Notes: generated by a model from the letters alone, not told the origin. Positions 16,771 to 24,705 are shown, counted from the first letter of the stretch. The stretch: DNA of 64,000 bases from Pseudoalteromonas piscicida (GCF_002744175.1 NZ_NKHF01000062.1:124001-188000); one strand, 5' to 3'. Program-made: numbers and translations.

Positions 16771-18429
16771 ATGAAATACGTTAGCCTAACTCTAGTGGCA
16801 TTAACGAGCGTAGCTTTGCTTGGTTGTAATGATGAACCAGCCACAGGGCTAACCAATACAGCATTTATTGCCACCGCACAAGCTGCAGCACCGTATAAGC
16901 GGGGAGATGACATTCCTGCTACCGCATTTATGCTGCATGATGAAGTGTATAACCCGGAATCGGTGATCCCGCCTCAGTGCTATACCAAAACGGATGGGGT
17001 AAACAACCCATGTTATGCCTGTCACCAATCTTATGATGAGAAAAGTCGACCTAATATAATGCGTGATGCGAATCTGCAAGGGGCTTATGAGTTTTCTGAT
17101 CTTGGGTTTAAAAATCACTGGAAGAATCTGTTTAAAGATCGCTCAGAGCTTATCAAAGATATTTCAGATCAAGATATTACTAACTGGGTTAACCAAGATA
17201 ACTACACACCATTTATCGAAAAATTAAAAAATAATCCTGATTGGAAAGGTGAGATCACACCTATTGAAAACTTAGCCTACCCTGAAAAGGCGTTTAACGA
17301 GCTAGGTATAGCTAACGATGGGAGTGGTTGGGTGGCATTCAATTACAAGCCTTTCCCTAGTACATTTTGGCCTACAAATGGTTCAACAGGGGATGTCATG
17401 ATCCGTCTTGCTGACAATTTCAGAGAAAAGGGCGATACATATAATCAAGATGTCTATTTGGCGAATCTTAGCCTAGTTGAAATGGCTGTAAAGGGGCTTG
17501 ACGAAATATCAACACCGATAATTTCCGAGCCACGAGTTGGTGTGGATTTAAATGGCGATGGTAAGCTCACAAACATTACCAATATAAAACGTAAAGTGCA
17601 CTATGTTGGCGATGCGAACAAAGTAGAGCTTGCTCATCAGCTATATCCAGAGGATACAGAGTTTTTACATACTGTTCGTTATATTGGAGTTGATGAAAAT
17701 GGACAGGTATTTAATGCACCACGAATGAAAGAAGTGCGGTATATGAAAAAGCACAACTTTAAATCTAAACAATCTCTAGGTGCAGCCTATTATCGCGAAG
17801 CAAAAGAAAAATCTTTTGAGAACTATCCTCAAACCCTCTACTTAGGAGATCAAGGGATAAACAATAACTTTGGTTGGACTATCAATGGTTATATTGAAGA
17901 CAAATCTGGTGAACTGCGTCCACAGCATAAGCAAGAGCTTGCATTTTGTAATGGCTGTCATAAAACCATAGGAGCAACGTATGACCAAACATTTTCGTTT
18001 GCACGCAAGGTTGAAGGCGAGCTTGGGTGGGGTTATATCAACCTAAAGGAGATGCAAGATGTACCTAATAAAGGTGAAATACAGGGCGAGTTTTTAACCT
18101 ATATGATGCGTGTTGGCGGCGGAGATGAGTTTAGACAGAACCAGGAAATGCTAATGCGTTGGTTTAATAAAGATGGCACGGTGAATACTGAAAAGGTTAA
18201 ATCTGCGGAAAATTTGTATGAGTTGATCACCCCTTCAAAATCCCGCGCTCTTGCGCTAAATAAGGCATATTTAACCATAGTAAAGGAGCAAAGTTATCTG
18301 TTTGGCCGCGATGCTACTATCGTAAAAGCGCGCAATGTGCTGGAGCAAGTAGACGATTCACAGCAGCCATTAGAACCTCAACACCGCTATGTATGGGACA
18401 TGCAGCTAGATTGGAGTACAGCGAAATAA
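16771..18429 (+). CDS. Diheme c-type cytochrome-like lipoprotein of unknown function
   Basis: A 552-residue exported protein with LLGC lipobox (Cys19). Two CxxCH heme-attachment motifs are visible: CYACH (C81-C84-H85) and CNGCH (C393-C396-H397), far apart, implying two heme domains or one heme pair brought together by folding. The remainder matches no family I recognise. It follows the PhoX-family lipoprotein on the same strand, 66 bases downstream with a terminator between, suggesting a functional pair at the outer membrane or periplasm. The ATG is preceded by TTTGGAG. Confidence 0.75.
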   Translation: MKYVSLTLVALTSVALLGCNDEPATGLTNTAFIATAQAAAPYKRGDDIPATAFMLHDEVYNPESVIPPQCYTKTDGVNNPCYACHQSYDEKSRPNIMRDANLQGAYEFSDLGFKNHWKNLFKDRSELIKDISDQDITNWVNQDNYTPFIEKLKNNPDWKGEITPIENLAYPEKAFNELGIANDGSGWVAFNYKPFPSTFWPTNGSTGDVMIRLADNFREKGDTYNQDVYLANLSLVEMAVKGLDEISTPIISEPRVGVDLNGDGKLTNITNIKRKVHYVGDANKVELAHQLYPEDTEFLHTVRYIGVDENGQVFNAPRMKEVRYMKKHNFKSKQSLGAAYYREAKEKSFENYPQTLYLGDQGINNNFGWTINGYIEDKSGELRPQHKQELAFCNGCHKTIGATYDQTFSFARKVEGELGWGYINLKEMQDVPNKGEIQGEFLTYMMRVGGGDEFRQNQEMLMRWFNKDGTVNTEKVKSAENLYELITPSKSRALALNKAYLTIVKEQSYLFGRDATIVKARNVLEQVDDSQQPLEPQHRYVWDMQLDWSTAK

Positions 18430-18439
18430 AAACCTGAGA

Positions 18440-18458
18440 GAGGGGGTTTTCCCCCCTC
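18440..18458 (+). other. G/C-rich hairpin after diheme gene
   Basis: GAGGGGG / CCCCCTC stem with a short T-rich loop, 11 bases after the stop. It is followed by A residues, not T, on the plus strand, so it is not a standard terminator in this direction. Confidence 0.5.
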
Positions 18459-18462
18459 AAAA

Positions 18463-18541
18463 AATACTGTGGACAGGCATACAACAAATACTGTGGACAG
18501 GCATACAACAAAGACCTTCAACAATACCGTGGACAGACACC
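18463..18541 (+). repeat. Tandem direct repeats containing GGACAGGCAT upstream of RAYT
   Basis: Two identical 24-base units (18463-18486 and 18487-18510) start AATACTGTGGACAGGCATAC; a third, degenerate unit (18523-18541) reads AATACCGTGGACAGACACC. The core differs by one base from the dispersed 10-mer GGACAGGCAC. A degenerate inverted copy (GTGCCCGTTCC) lies about 55 bases after the transposase gene, so related words flank it in opposite orientation. Confidence 0.8.
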
Positions 18542-18640
18542 TGTAGTTTCTTTTTTCACCCAGAATGTACTGGAAACTCCTGTAACTTCAGCTACGCTTT
18601 AGATTCTTTAATTAACATTTCAAAGTTCAAGGAGTGAACG

Positions 18641-19615
18641 ATGGGATTGCCACGGAAGTGCCAAATCAGCTTGTCGGATACCCAATATTACCACTGTGTG
18701 TCACGTTGTGTACGCCGAGCGTTTTTGTGTGGAGAGGATGAAGTAACGGGTAAGTCTTACGAACATCGGCGTGGATGGGTCGAGGAGCGACTTCATCTTC
18801 TTGCTAAGTCGTTCTGTATTGATGTTTGTGCTTATGCGATCATGACAAATCACACCCATCTTGTGTTGTATGTCGATGATAATAAAGCACAAAGAATAAG
18901 TGATAAATCGGTGTTGACTCGCTGGTATACGCTATACAAAGGTTCTTCGTTGGGTCAGCGCTTCTTGCAAGGGGAAGTATTAAATAAAAGTGAGCAGATG
19001 ATCTTACAAGAAGAAGTCGAAGAATATCGAAGTAGGCTTGCAAATATTAGCTGGTTTATGCGGGGGTTGAATGAGTTTATAGCTCGAAAAGCCAATAAAG
19101 AGGATGAGTGCACAGGGCACTTTTGGGAAGGGCGTTTCAAATCTCAAGCTCTGTTAGATGAATCAGCGCTGTTGGCATGCATGGTCTATGTCGACTTAAA
19201 CCCCATCCGAGCAAAAATAGCTGATATCCCGGAAGGGTCGGAGCATACCAGCATCAAATTAAGGTGTCACGCTGCAAGAAAAGGAGAGCAACCAAAGTCT
19301 CTCATGCGATTTGTAGGTAATAGCAAAAAGAAGATGTCAAAAGGGATCGCATTTGAACTAAGCTCATATCTAGATTTAGTTGATGTAACTGGCAGGAGTA
19401 TTCGTTCTGACAAGCCTGGGTATATAGATGGCAGCCAGCATCCCATTCTCGATAGGCTCAATATTTGTTCTCAAAATTGGTTGAAGCTTACGACTAAGTT
19501 CGAAGAGAGTTTTCATGGAGCTGTAGGTAAAGCAAATTCAATAATATGTTTCTGCGAACATCAAAACTTTAAACGACGAAGTAATATCTCAGCGAGCAAG
19601 CAGTTGTTTGCATAG
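18641..19615 (+). CDS. REP-associated tyrosine transposase (RAYT, Y1_Tnp)
   Basis: A 324-residue IS200/IS605-like single-strand transposase of the domesticated RAYT type. It has the HUH-type pair in MTNHTHLVLY (H71, H73) and the catalytic-Tyr block YVDLNPIRA (Y183), plus the RAYT-typical N-terminus CQISLSDTQYYHCVSRCVRR and GHFWEGRFKSQAL. AAGGAGTG precedes the ATG. RAYTs act on short palindromic repeats flanking them and scattered in the genome instead of moving themselves. Related repeats lie directly upstream and downstream here. The frame is intact. A few hundred flanking bases and the next 1.5 kb are otherwise nearly gene-free. Confidence 0.92.
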   Translation: MGLPRKCQISLSDTQYYHCVSRCVRRAFLCGEDEVTGKSYEHRRGWVEERLHLLAKSFCIDVCAYAIMTNHTHLVLYVDDNKAQRISDKSVLTRWYTLYKGSSLGQRFLQGEVLNKSEQMILQEEVEEYRSRLANISWFMRGLNEFIARKANKEDECTGHFWEGRFKSQALLDESALLACMVYVDLNPIRAKIADIPEGSEHTSIKLRCHAARKGEQPKSLMRFVGNSKKKMSKGIAFELSSYLDLVDVTGRSIRSDKPGYIDGSQHPILDRLNICSQNWLKLTTKFEESFHGAVGKANSIICFCEHQNFKRRSNISASKQLFA

Positions 19616-19766
19616 TATTAAGTTTAGTTGAATTAGTGTAATTAGCTCATTCTTAAAAGTGCCAAGTGCCCGTTCCTTCTGCCACGAGCTACTAGAAGTT
19701 ACGCATTACACATTCATAAAAATCAGTTAATTCAAAAGTAACCAAGCCTCTAGTTGAATCATTATG

Positions 19767-20027
19767 TTATTGGTCAAAAGGTAGTTTTGCATTCAGCTTG
19801 GCTTCTATCATTTTTTGAGTGCCTGTCCATTTAAAACCGTCCTTTAGAATGCCGCCCCTAGCTTGTATAGAACCGAACCTATTGTTTTTACGTTCAACTT
19901 TCGCTCTGTTTGGCTCGATAGTGAGTAAAATGAACACGAAAAAGACATTAACTATCTTAAGCCCGAGCGTTACAGCTAAACTTAATTGCGCTATCAATGC
20001 CTGTAATGTAATCAAGTGCCTGTCCAT
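19767..20027 (-). CDS. Small hypothetical membrane protein
   Basis: An 86-residue frame with a strong ribosome site: AAAAGGAG five bases before ATG at 20025-20027. One hydrophobic segment (LSLAVTLGLKIVNVFFVFILLT) is followed by a basic tail. Two exact GGACAGGCAC words lie inside it: one directly after the A of the start codon (ATG-GAC-AGG-CAC) and one in a different frame near the C-terminus (TGG-ACA-GGC-ACT). I do not recognise the family. The opposite-strand frame here has no ribosome site. Confidence 0.5.
   Translation of the reverse strand: MDRHLITLQALIAQLSLAVTLGLKIVNVFFVFILLTIEPNRAKVERKNNRFGSIQARGGILKDGFKWTGTQKMIEAKLNAKLPFDQ
19819..19828 (-). repeat. Dispersed 10-mer GGACAGGCAC
   Basis: Exact copy on the minus strand inside the 86-residue frame, read out of the usual frame (Trp-Thr-Gly-Thr). 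Confidence 0.7.
20016..20025 (-). repeat. Dispersed 10-mer GGACAGGCAC at a start codon
   Basis: Exact copy on the minus strand. Its first base is the G of the ATG start codon of the 86-residue frame. Confidence 0.7.
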
Positions 20028-20875
20028 GGAAACTCCTTTTCATACAGGTAGTTTTAAGTAAAATAACTTACTATAGCACCTTTTAACTATTTTTCATGAG
20101 GTTACGGCTTTATTGTACTTCACAAAATAGGAGTCAGTAAGTTTGAAAGGCACTGTTTTGGGTAACTATATTTATTGCGGTGGCTGTCACTACATGGTTG
20201 CTTATAATCTAGAATAAAGCTCAATCACCTTCATTACAGGAGCCAAGTTCTTTGTCCTCGCAGGTGGTGCTACAACAGAACCTGATTAGTAGTGGGAGAT
20301 TATGAAAACTGGCATAAACGTAGGCAAGTATTTATGGCCACTAAGTATCAATTATCTCAACAGGTGGCACTAACAGGGGAAAATCAATCCTTTCACAGAG
20401 CTGCCAGTATCAGTATCTAGATACTGGCAGCTCTGAATTATGTTAAATTCCTTGCCTTTGCTTTTTATTGACGTAATAACAGTATAGAGATGTATGGCAA
20501 AGTTGAGTGGACGATAAGAGAGCTGGAATCAAAAATATCCCAGCGAGAAATTGCCGAGCCCAATGAATTAACGAGTCATTTTTTACTTCAACATCAGAAG
20601 CTAGCGCTTTAAACAGATAGCCTGCGTTTTAGATTATTAATCTATTGATACAAAGCGCAAAACCAAAAGAGAACAACATAATCGAAATCCTAGCTAGCGC
20701 GATTAAATAGAAGTTTTGTTTCGAATAAGACCTGCGACCAGAAGAAGGCTGTGTTCCCGATAGTGTTTTGTGGGTGCAAAGCGGCTAGCCAGCTCGTATG
20801 GATTAGTCAGAGTTTGCCCGGAGATTAGGTTTCTCGGTTTTATTTAAGGAATGAAGAGCAGTTTTAAAGCCACTG
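20028..20875. other. Gene-poor accessory stretch
   Basis: About 850 bases without a credible gene. A 23-codon frame at 20302-20373 with a GGGAG leader and a 40-codon frame at 20490-20612 are the only translated-looking pieces; neither is recognisable. The stretch contains one perfect hairpin (20397-20434). It is probably decayed mobile DNA. Confidence 0.5.
20397..20434. repeat. Perfect 15-bp inverted repeat
   Basis: AGAGCTGCCAGTATC is followed after eight bases by its exact complement. Neither side has a T-tract, so it is not an ordinary terminator. Confidence 0.7.
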
Positions 20876-21017
20876 AGATCAGGATTTGACTAACTGGTGT
20901 GTACTTAGGGAAATTAAGATCAGATTTTTACTAAGTAGAAGCTGAAAAGTAAGCTCTAGATCACTTTTTTACTAACATGTCTTGCAAACGAAGCTTCATA
21001 GATCATTATTTTACTAA
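20876..21017 (+). repeat. Regular array of four 18-bp motifs, ~41-bp period
   Basis: AGATCAnnnTTTTACTAA occurs at 20876 (one mismatch), 20917, 20958 and 21000, all in the same orientation. Start-to-start distances are 41, 41 and 42 bases. The 23-24-base spacers differ from each other. The array lies in non-coding DNA downstream of the DUF3325 gene. Confidence 0.8.
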
Positions 21018-21116
21018 CTTTGCAGACGTTGAGTTGGTAAATTTGCGGTGTGTAGGGAAGTCGTTGCTGATATTTTATGCTAAATGTTGTAGTTTCAAAG
21101 AGTTAATTAAGCAATG

Positions 21117-21134
21117 TTAGTAAGATTGTGATCT
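21117..21134 (-). repeat. 18-bp motif next to terminator
   Basis: Reverse-orientation copy with one mismatch (TTAGTAAGATTGTGATCT on the plus strand), immediately beyond the terminator of the DUF3325 operon. Confidence 0.6.
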
Positions 21135-21137
21135 AAG

Positions 21138-21160
21138 AAAGGCGCCATAAGCGGCGCCTT
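21138..21160 (-). terminator. Terminator of DUF3649-PepSY-DUF3325 operon
   Basis: AAGGCGCC-GCTTAT-GGCGCC followed by TTTCTT on the minus strand, directly after the DUF3325 stop codon. Confidence 0.8.
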
Positions 21161-21162
21161 AG

Positions 21163-21495
21163 TTAAAATATGATCCAATAAAGCGTACTAAGCAATACAC
21201 CGGTAATGACTAGGTAAAATAATGATCTAAAGCACTTAGGTTTAGTTGCAAAGATAGTAACAAGAAGCAATACCGCCAGGGTCATATAGCCGATAAACTC
21301 CAAGCTACCATAGGCACCTCGAGTTATAACTGCAAGTGCAAAGCTAATGGAGAGGCAAAGCCAACTAATAATGGTTAATTGGTTTGTCACGTTCCCTTTC
21401 GGACGTGCACCATATACTTCTTTAAAGTGATTGGGCTTTGCGACAGCAAAACCCATAAACGCTAACAAGCAAAGTAAAAATGTCAGCCATTCCAT
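21163..21495 (-). CDS. DUF3325 family membrane protein
   Basis: A 110-residue protein with four hydrophobic segments, matching the DUF3325 family normally found beside DUF3649 and PepSY-type iron-uptake genes. Its start codon overlaps the PepSY stop by one base, and it is the last gene of the operon before a terminator. The plus-strand segment 21211-21228 inside it resembles the 18-bp motif with two mismatches, in a different reading frame from the other coding copies. Confidence 0.78.
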   Translation of the reverse strand: MEWLTFLLCLLAFMGFAVAKPNHFKEVYGARPKGNVTNQLTIISWLCLSISFALAVITRGAYGSLEFIGYMTLAVLLLVTIFATKPKCFRSLFYLVITGVLLSTLYWIIF

Positions 21496-23084
21496 TAGGC
21501 ATTTACCTCGTGTTTTGCTTGGCGACGTGGAATCGCTGGAGTTGTCGCCTTACCATTTGTTTGGAGTTTTTTAGCTTGAAGCATGAAACCCGCCGCGATA
21601 CTAATAGCCAAGGCATCAAAACCAAACAATACCCACTGACCATTAAATAAATAGCTCACAAGATTGCCATCTGTAGTTAGCATGTTTACTAGTGGCAGTA
21701 AGCCCCATAATATAGCGTTTAGCCTTGCCGACTGTAGCCAAGCTAGTTTATCCGACTTACATAGAGCGCATACAATGACTACTCCCCAAGTGACGAAAAA
21801 CGCTAAAACTTCTTTATCTGCGCGTCCTGCCAATTCAGTGGGCAGCATGCGATTAGCATGAAAAAATATCGCTGTTGCAGCGGGTAGCCCCATGATTGTA
21901 CCTAGGTTCAAGGACTCCACCAATTTAAGTCCTATACTCGGTTTTTTATCACCCTTTAACTTCTGACGTAACCTCTTTGCCCACATGACAGCACCTGTGG
22001 CTATCATTACACAGCCAGCCAACCCTGCAATAAAGTATAGCCAGCGTAGGACTGGCGCTGCTAATCGCCCTGTATGTAGCGCTATCATGCCGCCAAACAT
22101 ATTCTCAGCTCCAGACAAATTTACATTGTGTGTCCTCAGTAATTCCCCTGTTTCAGCACTATACATCCAGCTTGGTGGATCGTCCTGTACAGCTCGTTGA
22201 GCATTAGCATAGAGCTTAATGGTTGCGTTAGTGTCTCCAGGGGAAGAAATGACAATACGGCGAAGCGGTGCGTTATGTGAGCTAGTAAAATAATGATCTA
22301 GTGCCTGTCCTAGAGCGAGTGCTTGCAGTGGCTGTCCTGTTTCAGGGAGCTTTGCTAGTAATGGGTAGCGTTCGCTTCTTAGCGTTTGTTTATCTTCATA
22401 GCGTTGCTCGCCAGGCTGTGGTAGTAGCATAAAAATGAGGGTTACTAAGCCTGTGTAAGTGATCATAATATGAAATGGTAAAGCAACCACTGAGGATACG
22501 TTATGTGCATCTAACCAGCTTCTTAGCCCTTTTCCATTTCTAAATTGGAATAAGTCTTTAAAAATACGTTTATGGATCACCACCCCAGAAATAAGCGCGA
22601 TCAACATAAACAAAGTTGCAAAACAAACAATCCAGCGTGCTGTGATTGCATTCATATAATGCAAGTCAAAATGCAAGCGGTAGAAAAAGTTCCCGCCTTT
22701 CGTTTCCCTAAATTCGGGCAATGGCTCCAGTGTTATAGGGTTTAAATATTCTGCATGACGCTTTCCTCGTCGCTCTCCTTCAGCTGGTTTGTCTGAATAC
22801 ATAAGCAACAAGCTTGGGCGCCGCTCTGTCGGCATCTCTATTCGCCATGAATCAGCTTGAGGCGCTTGCAACTGAAATCGCTCTATACTTTTTGTGATTG
22901 TTTCGTTTTGTAAAGCACGATCGTAATGAGGAAGATTGTGGGTTGCTGGTTGAGCCCATAGGCTAATTTCGTGCCTAAAAAAGCTGGCGGTTCCCGCAAA
23001 AAAGATTAAAAACAGCAGCCAGCAAACGAGTAGGCCAACCCATGTATGAAGCCAGGTCATACTGCGAAAAAAAGAGTCTCTCAC
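21495..23084 (-). CDS. PepSY-associated TM protein (iron/siderophore-linked, reductase-like)
   Basis: A 529-residue inner-membrane protein with an N-terminal helix (WLHTWVGLLVCWLLFLIFFA), a periplasmic PepSY-like region and three further membrane segments in the second half. This is the PepSY_TM architecture of siderophore-iron reduction or uptake helpers. The true start is probably GTG at 23082-23084: GGAGG lies eight bases upstream and the codon overlaps the TGA of the DUF3649 gene (GTGA). The ATG at 23126 would overlap by 46 bases. No TonB-dependent receptor gene is present on either side. Contains the composite motif at 22282-22310. Confidence 0.82.
   Translation of the reverse strand: MRDSFFRSMTWLHTWVGLLVCWLLFLIFFAGTASFFRHEISLWAQPATHNLPHYDRALQNETITKSIERFQLQAPQADSWRIEMPTERRPSLLLMYSDKPAEGERRGKRHAEYLNPITLEPLPEFRETKGGNFFYRLHFDLHYMNAITARWIVCFATLFMLIALISGVVIHKRIFKDLFQFRNGKGLRSWLDAHNVSSVVALPFHIMITYTGLVTLIFMLLPQPGEQRYEDKQTLRSERYPLLAKLPETGQPLQALALGQALDHYFTSSHNAPLRRIVISSPGDTNATIKLYANAQRAVQDDPPSWMYSAETGELLRTHNVNLSGAENMFGGMIALHTGRLAAPVLRWLYFIAGLAGCVMIATGAVMWAKRLRQKLKGDKKPSIGLKLVESLNLGTIMGLPAATAIFFHANRMLPTELAGRADKEVLAFFVTWGVVIVCALCKSDKLAWLQSARLNAILWGLLPLVNMLTTDGNLVSYLFNGQWVLFGFDALAISIAAGFMLQAKKLQTNGKATTPAIPRRQAKHEVNA
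22282..22310 (-). repeat. Composite: 10-mer directly joined to 18-bp motif, inside PepSY gene
   Basis: On the sense strand GGACAGGCAC is followed, after one base-pair (T), by AGATCATTATTTTACTAG (one mismatch). Translation gives Gly-Gln-Ala-Leu-Asp-His-Tyr-Phe-Thr-Ser, the two words keeping the frames they use elsewhere. Confidence 0.7.
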
Positions 23085-23398
23085 AGCGAGCCTCCAAAAT
23101 GCGTCAATGCGCCATAAAGAATACAAAGTATTCCGATCATGCCAAGAAATACCTTTCTAAAAGATCGGCACCCAAACACCCAAATAAAAACAATGGCGTA
23201 AAATACGATGCCTGTGGTTAATGCATATAAAAGCGCATCAAGGCGCTTAAGTGGTAGAGTGAGAGCTAACAAAGATGAAGCTAAGGCCGTTACGTAGTAG
23301 CCACCAACGATAGCAATAAAAAAGCGCGCTAGCACTTCTGCTCTATATAAAGCAGCCTGTTTACTTGTGTTATCCCAACTAGGCATAGCAACCTTCAT
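23081..23398 (-). CDS. DUF3649 family membrane protein
   Basis: A 105-residue protein with three hydrophobic segments (ARFFIAIVGGYYVTALAS, ALLYALTTGIVFYAIVFIWV, VFLGMIGILCILYGAL), typical of DUF3649, first gene of the iron-associated trio with PepSY_TM and DUF3325. Its 3' end overlaps the next gene by four bases (GTGA). A Fur-like box lies about 40-60 bases upstream. Confidence 0.78.
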   Translation of the reverse strand: MKVAMPSWDNTSKQAALYRAEVLARFFIAIVGGYYVTALASSLLALTLPLKRLDALLYALTTGIVFYAIVFIWVFGCRSFRKVFLGMIGILCILYGALTHFGGSL

Positions 23399-23439
23399 AA
23401 AGCGTTTAAGAGTAATAGATTATTATCCAATAATTTGCA

Positions 23440-23458
23440 TATAAATGATAGTGATTCG
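23440..23458 (-). promoter_or_regulatory. Possible Fur box
   Basis: ATAAATGATAGTGATTC resembles the Fur consensus GATAATGATAATCATTATC in its central AATGATA-x-TGATT core. It precedes the DUF3649-PepSY-DUF3325 operon, an iron-regulated set in other bacteria. Judged by eye. Confidence 0.45.
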
Positions 23459-23576
23459 TACTTGTTTTAAGTTGAGTGTAATGATTCTGGAGACTAAATA
23501 TAAGCCTGTGTGGGTGTGATGTCAGTTGTGACATAATGTTGGGCGTAGCAATAAAGTAAAAGCGAAGCACATATAG

Positions 23577-24143
23577 ATGGATATTTTTGAACAAGTAAGA
23601 AAGTGTCGGCTTTGTGAAGGGACTTTATCGATGGGGGCTAACCCTATCATTCAAGGAACTACGCAAGCTAAAATACTAATCATAGGACAGGCACCTGGTC
23701 TTAAAGCACATCAAAGCAATAAAGCGTTTAATGATCCGAGTGGCGATAGGCTACGAGCTTGGCTGTCTGTCAATCACGAACAGTTTTATAACCCAGATTT
23801 ATTTGCTATCGTGCCAATGGCTTTTTGCTATCCAGGTAAAGGGAAGTCAGGTGACTTACCTCCACCTAAAATATGCGCACCCACTTGGCATAAACCAGTA
23901 TTAAAAACGCTCAATCAGGTTTCTTTGACCTTACTTGTGGGTCAATACGCGCAAAAGTGCTATTTATCGCATTATTCAACCGTCACAGAAGCGGTGAAAG
24001 CTGCCGATTTCGCCAACCAAAACCCATTGCCTTTGCCTCACCCAAGTCCAAGGAATCAAATATGGTTAAAAAAACACAGTTGGTTTGAAACTTGTGCAGT
24101 ACCGCAATTACAGGCTCGTGTTAAAGCTGCAATAGCGCACTGA
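23577..24143 (+). CDS. Uracil-DNA glycosylase superfamily protein
   Basis: A 188-residue protein of the UDG superfamily: N-terminal CRLCEG with a possible Fe-S or Zn cysteine pair, active-site motif GQAPG (residues 37-41), and the C-terminal DNA-intercalation block HPSPRN. Members remove uracil or related lesions, though some have lost activity. Residues 37-39 are encoded by the dispersed word GGACAGGCAC. Divergent from the DUF3649 operon. Confidence 0.78.
   Translation: MDIFEQVRKCRLCEGTLSMGANPIIQGTTQAKILIIGQAPGLKAHQSNKAFNDPSGDRLRAWLSVNHEQFYNPDLFAIVPMAFCYPGKGKSGDLPPPKICAPTWHKPVLKTLNQVSLTLLVGQYAQKCYLSHYSTVTEAVKAADFANQNPLPLPHPSPRNQIWLKKHSWFETCAVPQLQARVKAAIAH
23685..23694 (+). repeat. Dispersed 10-mer GGACAGGCAC in UDG gene
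   Basis: Exact, in frame as GGA-CAG-GCA, coding part of the conserved GQAPG motif. Confidence 0.65.
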
Positions 24144-24342
24144 TATTCAGAGGAAAGAAGAAATATATAATACTTTATTCCTTCTTCTTGTTTGCTACCC
24201 AATCCAAACCTCTTAAAACTAGGGAATAAAGGTCATATTCACGATTATTTATCATCATTTAGTTGCGTAATTAAGTGTATTACCTCATACTTCAGCTTGT
24301 TTACATAACGAACACTTTTTAACATTTTCAAAGGACTTGATA

Positions 24343-24705
24343 ATGATATACAAGACTACCGGTTGGGCTGCTGTGCTCCTCTCTTTAGTTGCATTTTATC
24401 CGAGTATGCAACCTGGTGCGTTTTCTGTAATTGGTTTTTACCTTTGCCTGTTTTCCCTCATTATTGCGGCATTTGCGAGTCATATGGACAAGCCGATTTA
24501 CTTCCGTAGTGTAATAACTTTATCACTAATCAATATTTTATTAGTGAATGACGGAACTCGAGCTAGTTTATTGATGGGGCAAAGTGACTGGGTCTATATT
24601 GGTTCTATGTATGGCATTTTTTTGGTGGTTGTGAGCATATGTGGGTTTTTGGTAAGCCGTGATTTGCTGACTGCTACGTTAGAAAGTAAGCCTTTCAGCA
24701 AGTAG
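24343..24705 (+). CDS. Hypothetical multispanning membrane protein
   Basis: A 120-residue protein with four predicted membrane segments (about 7-25, 28-46, 55-70, 87-107). ATG at 24343 is seven bases after AAGGA; the TTG two codons earlier is less likely. No family recognised. It is convergent with the qorB-like gene; the spacer holds a hairpin. Confidence 0.65.
   Translation: MIYKTTGWAAVLLSLVAFYPSMQPGAFSVIGFYLCLFSLIIAAFASHMDKPIYFRSVITLSLINILLVNDGTRASLLMGQSDWVYIGSMYGIFLVVVSICGFLVSRDLLTATLESKPFSK

Noticed and set aside
18440-18458. Terminator for the diheme gene
   Set aside because: The hairpin is followed by A residues on the plus strand, so it is reported only as a hairpin.
20302-20373. 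A 23-codon frame beginning MKTGINVGK, like the start of IS110 transposases
   Set aside because: Only seven residues are similar and the frame stops at once; too short to call an IS remnant without a search.
20490-20612. 40-codon frame (MYGKVEWTIRELESK...) in the gene-poor stretch
   Set aside because: No ribosome site, no recognisable family.
20876-21017. The array as a CRISPR
   Set aside because: Repeats are 18 bases with three variable centre bases, only four units, and no cas gene is in the window.
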